Below are positions 11,805 through 19,641 of a stretch of 64,000 bases of DNA, one piece after another. Location of the stretch: assembly GCA_963739515.1 (NCBI GenBank), contig CAVUAO010000003.1, positions 372,001 to 436,000 on the forward strand, written 5' to 3'. The notes beneath the pieces are model-generated. The model ran no database searches. It saw nothing but the letters and a program-made list of their open reading frames with translations, and was not told the DNA's origin. Position numbers and translations under genes: made by a program. Origin of the DNA: JBFYTX01 sp963739515. Lineage in GTDB: Bacteria > Chloroflexota > Dehalococcoidia > Dehalococcoidales > RBG-16-60-22. Each line of letters starts with the position of its first letter. The first letter of the stretch is position 1.

Positions 11805-12215
11805 TCATTTTGTTATATGATAATCATTTCTAGTAAGAACTTGCCTAACGTAGTTCATTTGGCCAAGCGTAGCTCCATGGCTTTTTGCCCATGAAATCGC
11901 GTTATGAGTTATCGTACTAATCTCTACCTTATTGTTACGAGCTGGTAATGGACAATCGTAATGGTTCCCATCTTCAAATTCGATGTGAAGTTTATCCCCG
12001 GCAATGTAAGGCGTCATCCGTTTCTCAGCAAATTTTCTTCGAGGACCAGATAAATTCCGATGAACTTGAACCCTGCTATTTATTGTCATTGGACTTCCTT
12101 CACTTTTCATGGGTATCTCAAACACACGGCGTAAGACATCGTCTTCCGTCTCTCCAAATTTACCTTGGCTTGCAATGGCCAACCAAACTTCTTCAGAAAT
12201 TCTAATTGTTCGCAT
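11805..12215 (-). CDS. Hypothetical protein, ribbon-helix-helix-like N-terminus
   Basis: A 136-residue AT-rich protein. The first ~32 residues (MRTIRISEEVWLAIASQG, then TEDDVLRRVFEI) resemble the SeqA N-terminal or other ribbon-helix-helix DNA-binding segments: a short strand followed by two helices. The rest contains a stretch rich in basic residues (about 50-68) and a C-terminal region (HNAISWAKSHGATLG). No enzyme motif is recognised. Codon use and low GC differ from flanking genes, suggesting acquisition. The ATG at 12215 is preceded by an AAGGAG site. Confidence 0.65.
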   Translation of the reverse strand: MRTIRISEEVWLAIASQGKFGETEDDVLRRVFEIPMKSEGSPMTINSRVQVHRNLSGPRRKFAEKRMTPYIAGDKLHIEFEDGNHYDCPLPARNNKVEISTITHNAISWAKSHGATLGQMNYVRQVLTRNDYHITK

Positions 12216-12324
12216 AAGTAACTCCTTATTTAAGTATTACATTATTATTTAATCATACATTTTTAAGAATGTCAAGACATTATTGATAAATTTTTTGGTA
12301 ATGGTTTATAGTTATGGGGATAAA

Positions 12325-12358
12325 AAAATCCCCGACTTTTTCACGAGTCGGGGATTTT
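12325..12358 (-). terminator. Rho-independent terminator after metF
   Basis: A perfect 13-bp stem, AAAATCCCCGACT / AGTCGGGGATTTT, with an 8-nt loop. On the minus strand it lies 21 nt past the metF stop and is followed by a T run. It would close the hydrogenase-MetVF operon, and being symmetric it may also work on plus. Confidence 0.88.
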
Positions 12359-12378
12359 ATCGTCTAACCTGAGTAAAT

Positions 12379-13260
12379 CTAAAGTCCCGCCGCCGCGATG
12401 ATTTCCGGCACCTTCTTCTCCCAGCCTATCGCCATGATGTGCACGCCCTGGCACATGTGTTTCATCTGCTTGATGAGATCGGCGGCGATCTGGATGCCGG
12501 TCTTTTCCCGGTCTTCTTTTTTCGCGTCGGCCATTTTCTGGATAAGGTCGTCCGGCACGCGCACGCCGGCGACGTTGGCGTTCATGAACCTGGCGAAGCC
12601 GGCGGTCTTCAGCGGTATGATGCCCATCATGACCGGCACTTTAAATTTTTCCACCCGCTTCATGAACCGCTCGAACGACTTCGGGTCATAGACCGCCTGG
12701 GTCTGGAAGAACTTTGCCCCGGCGGCGACTTTCTTCTGGAACTTATAAATTTGCAGCTCCGCCGAAGCCTCCGTGTTGGACTCCACCTTGACTACCGCCC
12801 CGGGGAAGAAGGCGGGCTTGCCGATAAGCTCGTTGCCGGTGAGGTCGAATCCCTCATTAAGGCGTTTAATCGCCATCAATAAAGTAACCGAGTCGAGGTC
12901 GAAAACACCCTTCGCCTGGGGGTGGTCGCCGAGAGAGGGGAGGTCGCCGGTCAGAGCCAGGACGTTTTTAATGCCCATCACCCATGCCCCGAGCAGGTCG
13001 GACTGCAGAGCGATGCGGTTGCGGTCGCGGCAGGTCATCTGGAAAATCGGCTCGAGGCCGCCCTGCACGCACAGCACCGACGTCACCAGCGAGCCCAAGC
13101 GCATTACTGAGCTCTGCTGGTCGGTGACGTTGGCCGCGTCTACTTTCCCCCTCAGTAACTCAATATTCTCTTTTAGTTCATTAGTATCCGTGCCTTTCAG
13201 CGGACCGCACTCGCAGGTGACGGCAAACTGGCCCGATTCGATTTTCGATTGAAGGCTCAT
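12379..13260 (-). CDS. metF: Methylenetetrahydrofolate reductase
   Basis: A 293-residue MetF-family TIM-barrel flavoprotein that reduces 5,10-methylene-THF to 5-methyl-THF. The visible family pattern is N-terminal TCECGPLKGTD, NVTDQQSSVMRLGS, LALTGDLPSLGDHP (flavin/folate region), FFQTQAVYD and MMGIIPLKTAGFARFMN. It starts at 13260 and overlaps the 3' end of metV by 4 nt. It is the last gene of a minus-strand operon with a [NiFe] hydrogenase and ends before a strong terminator. In acetogens MetF works with MetV and takes electrons from partner proteins. Here the encoded partner appears to be a hydrogenase. Confidence 0.93.
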   Translation of the reverse strand: MSLQSKIESGQFAVTCECGPLKGTDTNELKENIELLRGKVDAANVTDQQSSVMRLGSLVTSVLCVQGGLEPIFQMTCRDRNRIALQSDLLGAWVMGIKNVLALTGDLPSLGDHPQAKGVFDLDSVTLLMAIKRLNEGFDLTGNELIGKPAFFPGAVVKVESNTEASAELQIYKFQKKVAAGAKFFQTQAVYDPKSFERFMKRVEKFKVPVMMGIIPLKTAGFARFMNANVAGVRVPDDLIQKMADAKKEDREKTGIQIAADLIKQMKHMCQGVHIMAIGWEKKVPEIIAAAGL

Positions 13261-13964
13261 TTCGCTTTCACCTCCTCGGCGGGCTTGGCCACTTGAGGCG
13301 GGTTCTCGACACCGTAGCGCGGGGTGGCCATCATCTCCGGGCGGGGCATTATCTTCTTATGGTCGAGCGGCTTCATCAAATCGTCGAGGCGGTCCAGTAT
13401 CCCCCGCTCCTTGAGTCGGTCGTATATCAGTTCCCAGCCGCAGTCGCGGTCTTTGGAAATTTCGCACTTGCCGTGGCTCGCCCCGCCGCAGGCCCCGCTG
13501 ATGAGGCTCTTGGTGCAGGCAGTGAGGGGGCAAATGCCGCCGGTATGATAGAGCAGGCACTGGCCGCACTCGTAGCAGCGCTCGCTGCCTTCCCATTCCC
13601 CGCGGATGCCGCCCAGGTTGACCGTGTTGCAGCCGGGATAGACGGGCTTATTGACCGCCGCCGCCACGCACTGTATGCCGATTCCGCAGGTCAGCACCAG
13701 CACCGCGTCGGCCTCTTTAAGCTGGTCGATTTTGCCCTTGAGCTCGGACTTTATCAGGGCTTTGCCGCAGAGAAAATCGATGGACTTGGTGCCGGTGACT
13801 TTTTTGCCGGCGGCCGTCAGCTTTTCTTTCATCTCGGCGACCTGTTGCGGGCCGCCGCTGCCGGAAGACATGGCGCAGCCTTCGCACCCGATGACAAAGA
13901 CGCTGTTGTCTTTCTCGAGATAGGCGATTATTTCATCGAACGGTTTTTGCTCCGAGTAAATCAT
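13257..13964 (-). CDS. metV: MetV-like Fe-S partner of methylene-THF reductase
   Basis: A 235-residue cysteine-rich protein of the MTHFR C-terminal/MetV family. Cysteines occur in GCEGCAMSSGSGG near residue 28, FLCG, TCGIG and YPGCNT, and then the dense CYECGQCLLYHTGGICPL and CTKSLISGACGG segment, followed by CEISKDRDCGWELIYDRL. These fit zinc and [4Fe-4S] binding, as known for MetV. The start is the ATG at 13964, preceded by AAAGGAGGAG; a longer reading to 14030 would run into the hydrogenase gene and has no ribosome site. Lies 17 nt after hydrogenase large subunit and overlaps metF by 4 nt. Role inferred: passes electrons to MetF. Confidence 0.88.
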   Translation of the reverse strand: MIYSEQKPFDEIIAYLEKDNSVFVIGCEGCAMSSGSGGPQQVAEMKEKLTAAGKKVTGTKSIDFLCGKALIKSELKGKIDQLKEADAVLVLTCGIGIQCVAAAVNKPVYPGCNTVNLGGIRGEWEGSERCYECGQCLLYHTGGICPLTACTKSLISGACGGASHGKCEISKDRDCGWELIYDRLKERGILDRLDDLMKPLDHKKIMPRPEMMATPRYGVENPPQVAKPAEEVKAK

Positions 13965-13981
13965 CTCTCCTCCTTTAAAAC

Positions 13982-15541
13982 CTAAACCACCCGGAATTTC
14001 CCGAGGTCTCGACCTTTGGGGGTGACACAATGGACGGCGCAGGCGATACAGGGGTCGAACGAGCGGACGATGCGGACGATTTCAAACGGATTTTTCTCGT
14101 CCTTGACCTTCGTGCCGATGAGCGCCTGCTCCACCGGCCCGTGCTGGCCTTTATCGTCCATGGGGGACATATTCCAGGTGGTGGGCACCACCGCCTGGTA
14201 GTTGGCGATTTTCTTGCTTTTTATTTCAATCCAATGTCCCAAGGCGCCGCGTGAGCCTTCGATGATGCCCATACCCGTCGCTTCGTCGGGAATGGTGTAT
14301 TCCGTGTAGGCGGGCTGACCGGGCTTTAGCTGGAGCGCCCACCCCTCCAAAGAGTCGGCGATGAACTTGGCGGAGAGCGCCCGCGCCAGGTGCCGCCCGA
14401 GCACGGAGAAGAGCGCCGACGGTGAAGCTTTCAACGCTTTCAGAGAACCTTCAACCATCTCTTTCATCTTGGGGTCGCCCTTGGCGTAAGTCACCGCCAC
14501 CCGCGCCAGAGGCCCGACTTCGTAAACTTTGCCGTCGTACCGGGGGGCTTTTATCCAGGAATAGGCGTCTTTTTTACCGTATTGCGGCTTCGTCTCGCCG
14601 TGCGAGGGATGCCGGTTGGTGGCGGCGTCCTCGTACCAGGAGTGCCTGACCTGCTCGGTGATTTTATTCGTATCTATCGGGGCGGGCTTGAGGTCGGCAC
14701 CGACCGTGCCCTGCTTGAAGAGACGCTCGCGCGTGGCGTAGTCCGGGCTCTTGCCGTCGAGGTCATACATGCCGTAGGACAGCAGGTTTTTGCACCCCAC
14801 CCCGATCCCCGCGTAGTCGCTGTAGGCGCCGGCCACCGCCAGCACGTCCGGGATGTAGACGTTGTTGATAAAGTCCTGGAGAATCTTGATTTTCCAGATG
14901 TAGGCCATGATGTTGTCGGCGGTGGGGACGGAGGTCACACCACCGGGGACGACGCCCACACTGTGGGGTATCTTGCCGCTGAAGATAGCGACCGCCTCGT
15001 GGCCGATGCGCCGCATTTCCAGGGCTTTGACGTAGTGGGCGACGCATTGCTGGTTGACCGCCGGCGGCAGGCGGTAATCGCCTTCGTAGCGGGGCAGGAA
15101 GGGCTCCAGGGCGCCGCGCTGGATAAAGTCCTTAACGGAGTTCAATTGAGAATCGTTGCCTTCGTATTTGGCCACGTCGGCGACGTTGACGTAATCCAGG
15201 GCGGCGAGGTGGTAGAAGTGGAGGATGTTATCCTGAGCGCTGTGTGCGCCGTGGATGAGGTTGCGGATGATGCGCCCGTTATCGGGTATCTTGTCGGCGA
15301 TGCCGAAAGCGCTGTCCAGGTTTAAAGTGGCGGCGATGCCGTGTGACTGCGGGCAGACGCCGCAGATTCTTTGTGCGATTATCTGGGCGTCGCGGGGGTC
15401 TCTGCCGCGGAGGATGAGCTCGATGCCGCGGAAGAGGTTGCCGGTGGCCCGCGCGTCTTTGACCACGCCGTTTTCCACGACGCATTCTAGCTTTAAATGG
15501 CCCTCAATCCTGGTGACGGGGTCAATAATAATCTTACCCAT
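13982..15541 (-). CDS. [NiFe] hydrogenase large subunit
   Basis: A 519-residue catalytic subunit. The N-terminus IIIDPVTRIEGHLKLE, the first nickel-ligand motif RICGVCPQSHG and the C-terminal motif DPCIACAVH are all intact, so the Ni-Fe site should form. Fifteen residues follow the terminal His, the expected size of the peptide removed by a maturation endopeptidase; no such protease gene lies in this window. The ATG overlaps the small-subunit stop by one base (TAATG). The sequence pattern is of the respiratory/uptake type rather than an F420-non-reducing MvhA. The downstream MetV-MetF genes imply that H2 oxidation feeds methylene-THF reduction, directly or through a carrier. Confidence 0.93.
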   Translation of the reverse strand: MGKIIIDPVTRIEGHLKLECVVENGVVKDARATGNLFRGIELILRGRDPRDAQIIAQRICGVCPQSHGIAATLNLDSAFGIADKIPDNGRIIRNLIHGAHSAQDNILHFYHLAALDYVNVADVAKYEGNDSQLNSVKDFIQRGALEPFLPRYEGDYRLPPAVNQQCVAHYVKALEMRRIGHEAVAIFSGKIPHSVGVVPGGVTSVPTADNIMAYIWKIKILQDFINNVYIPDVLAVAGAYSDYAGIGVGCKNLLSYGMYDLDGKSPDYATRERLFKQGTVGADLKPAPIDTNKITEQVRHSWYEDAATNRHPSHGETKPQYGKKDAYSWIKAPRYDGKVYEVGPLARVAVTYAKGDPKMKEMVEGSLKALKASPSALFSVLGRHLARALSAKFIADSLEGWALQLKPGQPAYTEYTIPDEATGMGIIEGSRGALGHWIEIKSKKIANYQAVVPTTWNMSPMDDKGQHGPVEQALIGTKVKDEKNPFEIVRIVRSFDPCIACAVHCVTPKGRDLGKFRVV

Positions 15542-16446
15542 TACGCCACCTCCTTGGCTTTATTCGCCCAGTAAGCCCCGACGATGGGCAGGTCGACGTC
15601 GACGAGTTTTTCATAGAAGGGCGCCGTCTCGTTGGGGAACTCGGGCTGGGTGCAGCCGTTGCAGGGCGCGCCGCAGCCGATGACCCAGTTGGTGCCGCCG
15701 TTCCAGCGCCGCAGGGGGCAGTCCGCGTGGGTGATGGGGCCCTTGCAGCCGAGCTCATAAAGGCAGCCGTCCTCGCCGAACTTCTTGGCGAATTTGCCCT
15801 CGTCGAAGTAGGCGCGGCGCGGGCAATTTTCGTGAATTAATTTGCCGTAGTATGCCTTAGGCCGGAGAAAACTGTCCAGGTCTTCCGCTTTAGGCAGGCC
15901 GAACAGGACGATGCTTTCCACCGTCCCGAACAGCCAGTCGGGATGAGGGGGGCAGCCGGAGACGTTTATCAGGGGCTTATCGATGCCGGCGGCGGCGAGG
16001 GCTTTCTGCACGGAAACACAGCCCGTCGGATTGGGCGGTGAGGCCGGGATACCGCCGAAGGCAGCGCAGGTGCCCATGGCGATAACCGCCAGCGCGTCTT
16101 TCGCTAGCTCCGTCACCCTCTGCGACATGGTGACCGGCTTGCCGTTCCTCTCGCCGACCGCTCCGTAAATGCCGCTGTCGGCTGTGGGTACCGCACCGTC
16201 CACGATCAGGACGTACTCGCCTTTCTGCCGCTTGGCGGTGTCCTCCATCACCTGGATCGCCATCTCGCCGGCGGCCGCCATGACGACCGGATGGAACTTG
16301 AGGTTGATGTGCACGCCGGGCACCAGCTGGTCGATGAGCACGTTCTTGATGGTGGGACTGGCCGTATTGAGCATGGACACGGCGCAGCCGCTGCAGGCGG
16401 CGGTCTGGAGATAAATGACCGGAATTTCTTTGACCATCGGGACCAA
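15541..16446 (-). CDS. [NiFe] hydrogenase small subunit, no Tat signal
   Basis: A 301-residue Fe-S subunit. The proximal cluster ligands are in TAACSGCAVSML, GTCAAFGG and SGCPPHPDW. The medial/distal clusters are in the C-terminal domain (ENCPRRAYFDEG, YELGCKGPITHADCP, GAPCNGCTQPEFP). There is no twin-arginine signal peptide and no C-terminal membrane anchor, so the enzyme should stay in the cytoplasm, unlike most hydrogenases with this three-cluster layout. The ATG at 16446 is preceded by AAAGGAG. First gene of the operon small - large - MetV - MetF. Confidence 0.92.
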   Translation of the reverse strand: MVPMVKEIPVIYLQTAACSGCAVSMLNTASPTIKNVLIDQLVPGVHINLKFHPVVMAAAGEMAIQVMEDTAKRQKGEYVLIVDGAVPTADSGIYGAVGERNGKPVTMSQRVTELAKDALAVIAMGTCAAFGGIPASPPNPTGCVSVQKALAAAGIDKPLINVSGCPPHPDWLFGTVESIVLFGLPKAEDLDSFLRPKAYYGKLIHENCPRRAYFDEGKFAKKFGEDGCLYELGCKGPITHADCPLRRWNGGTNWVIGCGAPCNGCTQPEFPNETAPFYEKLVDVDLPIVGAYWANKAKEVA

Positions 16447-16487
16447 CTCCTTTCTGAAAAAGATGAGAATTTAAAAGCCAATAACTT

Positions 16488-16517
16488 ATTATACTAAAAA
16501 AGAGGGCAGATGGACAA
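16488..16517 (-). promoter_or_regulatory. Promoter of the hydrogenase-MetVF operon
   Basis: On minus: TTGTCC (16517-16512), an 18-bp spacer, TATAAT (16493-16488). This leaves a ~35-nt leader with a normal ribosome site, unlike the leaderless genes nearby. Confidence 0.5.
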
Positions 16518-16560
16518 AATATGCATTACACGCTTTGTTTTCTATTGATTGCCAGTTTGT

Positions 16561-16712
16561 GACCTCACCCCTTGAAATATTGAGAGGGGCTAGCGCCCTT
16601 CAGGGTGAACCCCTCTCGGCGGGCTACTCCCTTTGGATAACGGGGCGTTTAAGAGGGCAAAGCCCCTCTTTCTAATTTCACCCCTTCCCTTTCAAGCGAA
16701 GGGGAATAGGTC
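16561..16712 (+). repeat. GAGGGG hairpin repeats between divergent genes
   Basis: About 150 bp of the dispersed family: GAGAGGGGCTAGCGCCCTTC at about 16580, then GGGGCGTTTAAGAGGGC...GCCCCTCTTT at 16645-16672 and CCCCTTCCCTTT...AAGCGAAGGGG. The intergenic region 16447-16762 otherwise holds only the hydrogenase promoter and the LysE -10 box (TATAAT, 16745-16750). Confidence 0.7.
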
Positions 16713-16762
16713 TTCACGACAAGATAATACTCACTCGTAAATGTTATAATGACAGAAGGATT

Positions 16763-17377
16763 ATGTTAGCGGCTTTAGGCACGGTAGTCGTTACCTCTCT
16801 ATCCGGCGTGATGATGCCCGGGCCGATGTTCACCGTGACCCTCGCCAAGAGCTTGAAATCGCCCTGGGCAGGCATGATGGTATCGCTGGGACATGCGGTG
16901 GTCGAAGTGCCTTTGATAGTGCTGGTATACTTCGGCCTGGCGGAGTTCTTCCAGAACGAAATCTTAAAGCTGGTGCTCAGTGTGGTGGGCGGGGGCATGA
17001 TTGTCTGGATGGGCGCCGACCTTTTCCGCGCCCGCAAAAGGATAATCACGGAAGGGAAAGATACCCGCTACAACGCCTTTACCGCCGGTATCCTGATGAG
17101 CGGGCTCAACCCGTTCTTCCTGCTGTGGTGGGTGACGGTGGGCAGCCTGCTTTTACTTAATTTCAAGGCGGCGGTGGGAAGCTGGGGGCTGCCCTTCTTT
17201 ATCATCGTCCACTGGCTCTGCGACTTCGTCTGGCTGACCATCGTTTCTTTGGCCATCTACCGCACGCACAAGTTCTGGGGGGAGAAGGTGCAGGAGTGGG
17301 TCTTCATCGTCCTGAGCCTGGCGCTGCTCTACTTCGGCGGGCAGTTCATCGTCAAGGGGATTATCGCGTATGTATAA
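16763..17377 (+). CDS. LysE/RhtB family amino-acid exporter
   Basis: A 204-residue membrane protein with about six hydrophobic helices. The LysE-family signature is near the N-terminus: MMPGPMFTVTLAKSLKSPWA and then SLGHAVVEVPLIV. A second family pattern, FTAGILMSGLNPFFLLWWVT, is in the middle. The family exports amino acids or related small molecules with the proton gradient; the substrate here is unknown. The TATAAT box ends 12 nt before the ATG, giving at most a very short leader. Confidence 0.88.
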   Translation: MLAALGTVVVTSLSGVMMPGPMFTVTLAKSLKSPWAGMMVSLGHAVVEVPLIVLVYFGLAEFFQNEILKLVLSVVGGGMIVWMGADLFRARKRIITEGKDTRYNAFTAGILMSGLNPFFLLWWVTVGSLLLLNFKAAVGSWGLPFFIIVHWLCDFVWLTIVSLAIYRTHKFWGEKVQEWVFIVLSLALLYFGGQFIVKGIIAYV

Positions 17378-17405
17378 GGTAAGGATAGATACCTTTATAT
17401 TCAGG

Positions 17406-17765
17406 TCATGATTGAGATTTGGGAGTTTCGTAGACGATTTCAAAATAATAACCGGAATTCATCCTATCCTTAATGAATTGCTTTGCTTCTTCCCAATGAC
17501 CTGAGTCTTTATTTTTCTCTATGTGGAACTTCCTTAAATATTCAATTGGATTAAATAATTCATAATATTTGGCGCTATAATCAATGTAGTCAACGATTTC
17601 GTTTGCTTCCTTTGTCCTAAACACATCTATACCGTAAATTATTCTATTTATTTCATGGCATTTTTCGATCAAAGCTAAAGCATTTTCCGCACTAAATACA
17701 TAATAATAAGGTTTCTTTCCTTGGCGAATGCCTCTGTTTTTAAATTCTTTCTCTATGTTCTCCAT
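17406..17765 (-). CDS. Hypothetical AT-rich protein, possibly immunity-like
   Basis: A 119-residue acidic/aromatic protein with clearly lower GC than its neighbours. The segment SAENALALIEKCHEINRIIY followed by GIDVFR faintly recalls the small immunity-protein family Imm40, but I cannot confirm this by eye. No toxin gene is adjacent. The reading frame is intact and sits 9 nt from the CDF gene. Function unknown. Confidence 0.5.
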   Translation of the reverse strand: MENIEKEFKNRGIRQGKKPYYYVFSAENALALIEKCHEINRIIYGIDVFRTKEANEIVDYIDYSAKYYELFNPIEYLRKFHIEKNKDSGHWEEAKQFIKDRMNSGYYFEIVYETPKSQS

Positions 17766-17774
17766 GATTTTTCT

Positions 17775-18704
17775 CTACCCCTTCCTCCCCCTCTCCGTAC
17801 ACGTCAGCTGGCACGCCTCGCAATTGCCGTCGCAGGGCTCCACGTGGATGGTAACGTCCGTCCGGAGGAGCCGGTCTCTCACGTCTTTTTCCAGGTGGTC
17901 GCACATCAGGTGGGCTTCCTCGAGGCTGACATGCTTCGGCATCACCAGATGAAGGTCAATATACCGCTGACTGCCCGCCTTGCGGGTGCGCAGCCGGTGA
18001 AAGCTCACCACCTCCCCGCCGAAATGCTCGGTAATGGCCTGCCGTATCTTGGTTTCTTCCTCTTCCGGCAGCTTAACGTCAACCAGGCCCCCGAACGCCT
18101 TATTCGTCAGCAGGTAGGCCGTCCTGATAACCAGGAACGATACCAGTATCGCCACAATGGGGTCGAGGATATTCAGGTTGCGGCCCAGCGCGGCCGCCAG
18201 CCGGACGATACCCAGACCGATGAGCACGCCGAGCATCGAAAGGACGTCGGTGGTCAGGTGGCCGGCATCGGCTTCCAGCGCCAGGGAGTCCGTTTCCCGC
18301 GAGACTTTCAGCAAATACCGCGACACGAAGATATTGACCACGATGGAAACAGCCATGATGCCGATGCCGATTTCCAGCATTTCCAGGGTCGAGCCCTTGA
18401 TTATCCTCTGGACAGCCTGGTAGATGATGATACCCGCCGCCACCAAGATAAGCACCGCCTCGACCACGCCGCTGATGTTCTCCGCCTTGCCGTGGCCGAA
18501 GGGATGCTCCCTATCGGCGGGTTTATCGGAGACGCGGACGCTGAAGAAAGCGACGACCGATGCGGCCAGGTCCATCAGGCTGTGGATGGCTTCGGCGATG
18601 AGGCTGATGCTGCCCGTCAGCAGTCCGGCTACTATCTTCAGCAGTATCAGCGAGGAATTGGAGATAATCGAGACGGCGGCGGCCTTGGTCTTGCGGGAAC
18701 GCAT
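17775..18704 (-). CDS. Cation diffusion facilitator (CDF) metal exporter
   Basis: A 309-residue CDF transporter. About six membrane helices hold the metal-site patterns SLIAEAIHSLMDLAAS and HPFGHGKAENISGVVEA, followed by a cytoplasmic ferredoxin-like domain. The C-terminus ends in a Cys-rich tail (CDGNCEACQLTC), which may bind metal and is not universal in the family. It would export Zn/Mn/Fe/Co-type divalent ions in exchange for protons. Starts 5 nt after secF and may be the last gene of the CCA-secD-secF unit. Confidence 0.9.
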   Translation of the reverse strand: MRSRKTKAAAVSIISNSSLILLKIVAGLLTGSISLIAEAIHSLMDLAASVVAFFSVRVSDKPADREHPFGHGKAENISGVVEAVLILVAAGIIIYQAVQRIIKGSTLEMLEIGIGIMAVSIVVNIFVSRYLLKVSRETDSLALEADAGHLTTDVLSMLGVLIGLGIVRLAAALGRNLNILDPIVAILVSFLVIRTAYLLTNKAFGGLVDVKLPEEEETKIRQAITEHFGGEVVSFHRLRTRKAGSQRYIDLHLVMPKHVSLEEAHLMCDHLEKDVRDRLLRTDVTIHVEPCDGNCEACQLTCTERGRKG

Positions 18705-18709
18705 GGCGC

Positions 18710-19638
18710 CTACCTCGCTTTAGCGGGAGCCGCCGGCGCCGGCTTGCGGCCGATGAACCTGCCCCACTCGTGCCTGTCCCAGACCACCAGCAGACCCGGC
18801 GCCACGAAAACGGAGTCGAAGGTGCCGGCGATGAGGCCGATGAGTAGAACGACGACAAAGTTCTGGATGGACCCGCCAATAAAGAGCAGCACGGCAATCA
18901 GGGTGATCAATATGGTGATGCTCGTGTTGAAGGAACGACTCAGGGTTTCTATCTGGCTCCGATTAACTACGACCTCGAAGTCCCCGCTGACGCCCATTTT
19001 CTGGTTCTCGCGCATCCTATCGAAGACGACGATAGTGTTATCCAGGCTGACGCCGACAATACCCAGGATGCCGGTGATGAACATGAGGTTCATTTCCCAG
19101 CCGAATAAGTCCGCCCGAACAGAGAGAAAAGCCCCACGGTCACCAATATATCGTGAAAAAGGGCGATGGTGAAACACGTCCCCCAGCGGAACGGGCTGGG
19201 CATTTTACGGAAAGCCCAGGTAACGTAAAGCAGCATGCCCACCATAGAGATGATCACCGCAATGACGGCGTTGCGTGTCGTTTGCGACGCCGTCGAAGCG
19301 GAAACGAGGTCGAACCCGGTTTGGGTTAGATTACCAAATTGGGCGGTCAATCCGGCTTCCAGCGTCGTTCTCGCATCTGACGATAGTGTCTCTGTGCGGA
19401 TGAGATACTCATTGGTGCCTGTGCTCCGGATAATAGCGTTGGAGTAGCCCAGGTCGGCCAACTTGTTCTGTAACTGCGTGTAGTCCACCGCGTTATCGAA
19501 TGTTACAGATAGCTGGGAACCGCTGCTGAACTCAATACTCGACTTGAGCCCGAACACCGCCAGAGAAACGATAGCAATAACGATAAAAACGCCGGAAATA
19601 AGAAAGAACCAGAACCTTTTACCGATAATATCAAGCAT
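18710..19638 (-). CDS. secF: Protein translocase subunit SecF (frameshifted)
   Basis: SecF partners SecD in the membrane to drive late steps of Sec export. The N-terminal part (MLDIIGKRFWFFLISG, FSSGSQLSVTFD) reads 19638 to about 19118. The C-terminal part (ADLFGWEMNLMFITGILGIV, SLDNTIVVFDR, FNTSITILITL) reads from there to 18710 in a different frame. Restoring one G in TTCGGGCGGAC gives SLFGADLFGWEMN, so a single missing base in a G run explains it. Joined length is about 309 residues, normal for SecF. As secF is important and all motifs survive, sequencing error is more likely than loss. Confidence 0.9.
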
Positions 19639-19641
19639 TAT

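Noticed and set aside
13982..16446. F420-non-reducing (Mvh-type) hydrogenase
   Set aside because: The small subunit has the C-terminal medial/distal cluster domain of uptake hydrogenases, and there is no MvhD or HdrA gene beside it.
17721..19172. A 483-codon open frame on plus over the CDF and secF genes
   Set aside because: Composition is His/Gln/Arg-rich nonsense antisense to two well-recognised families on minus.
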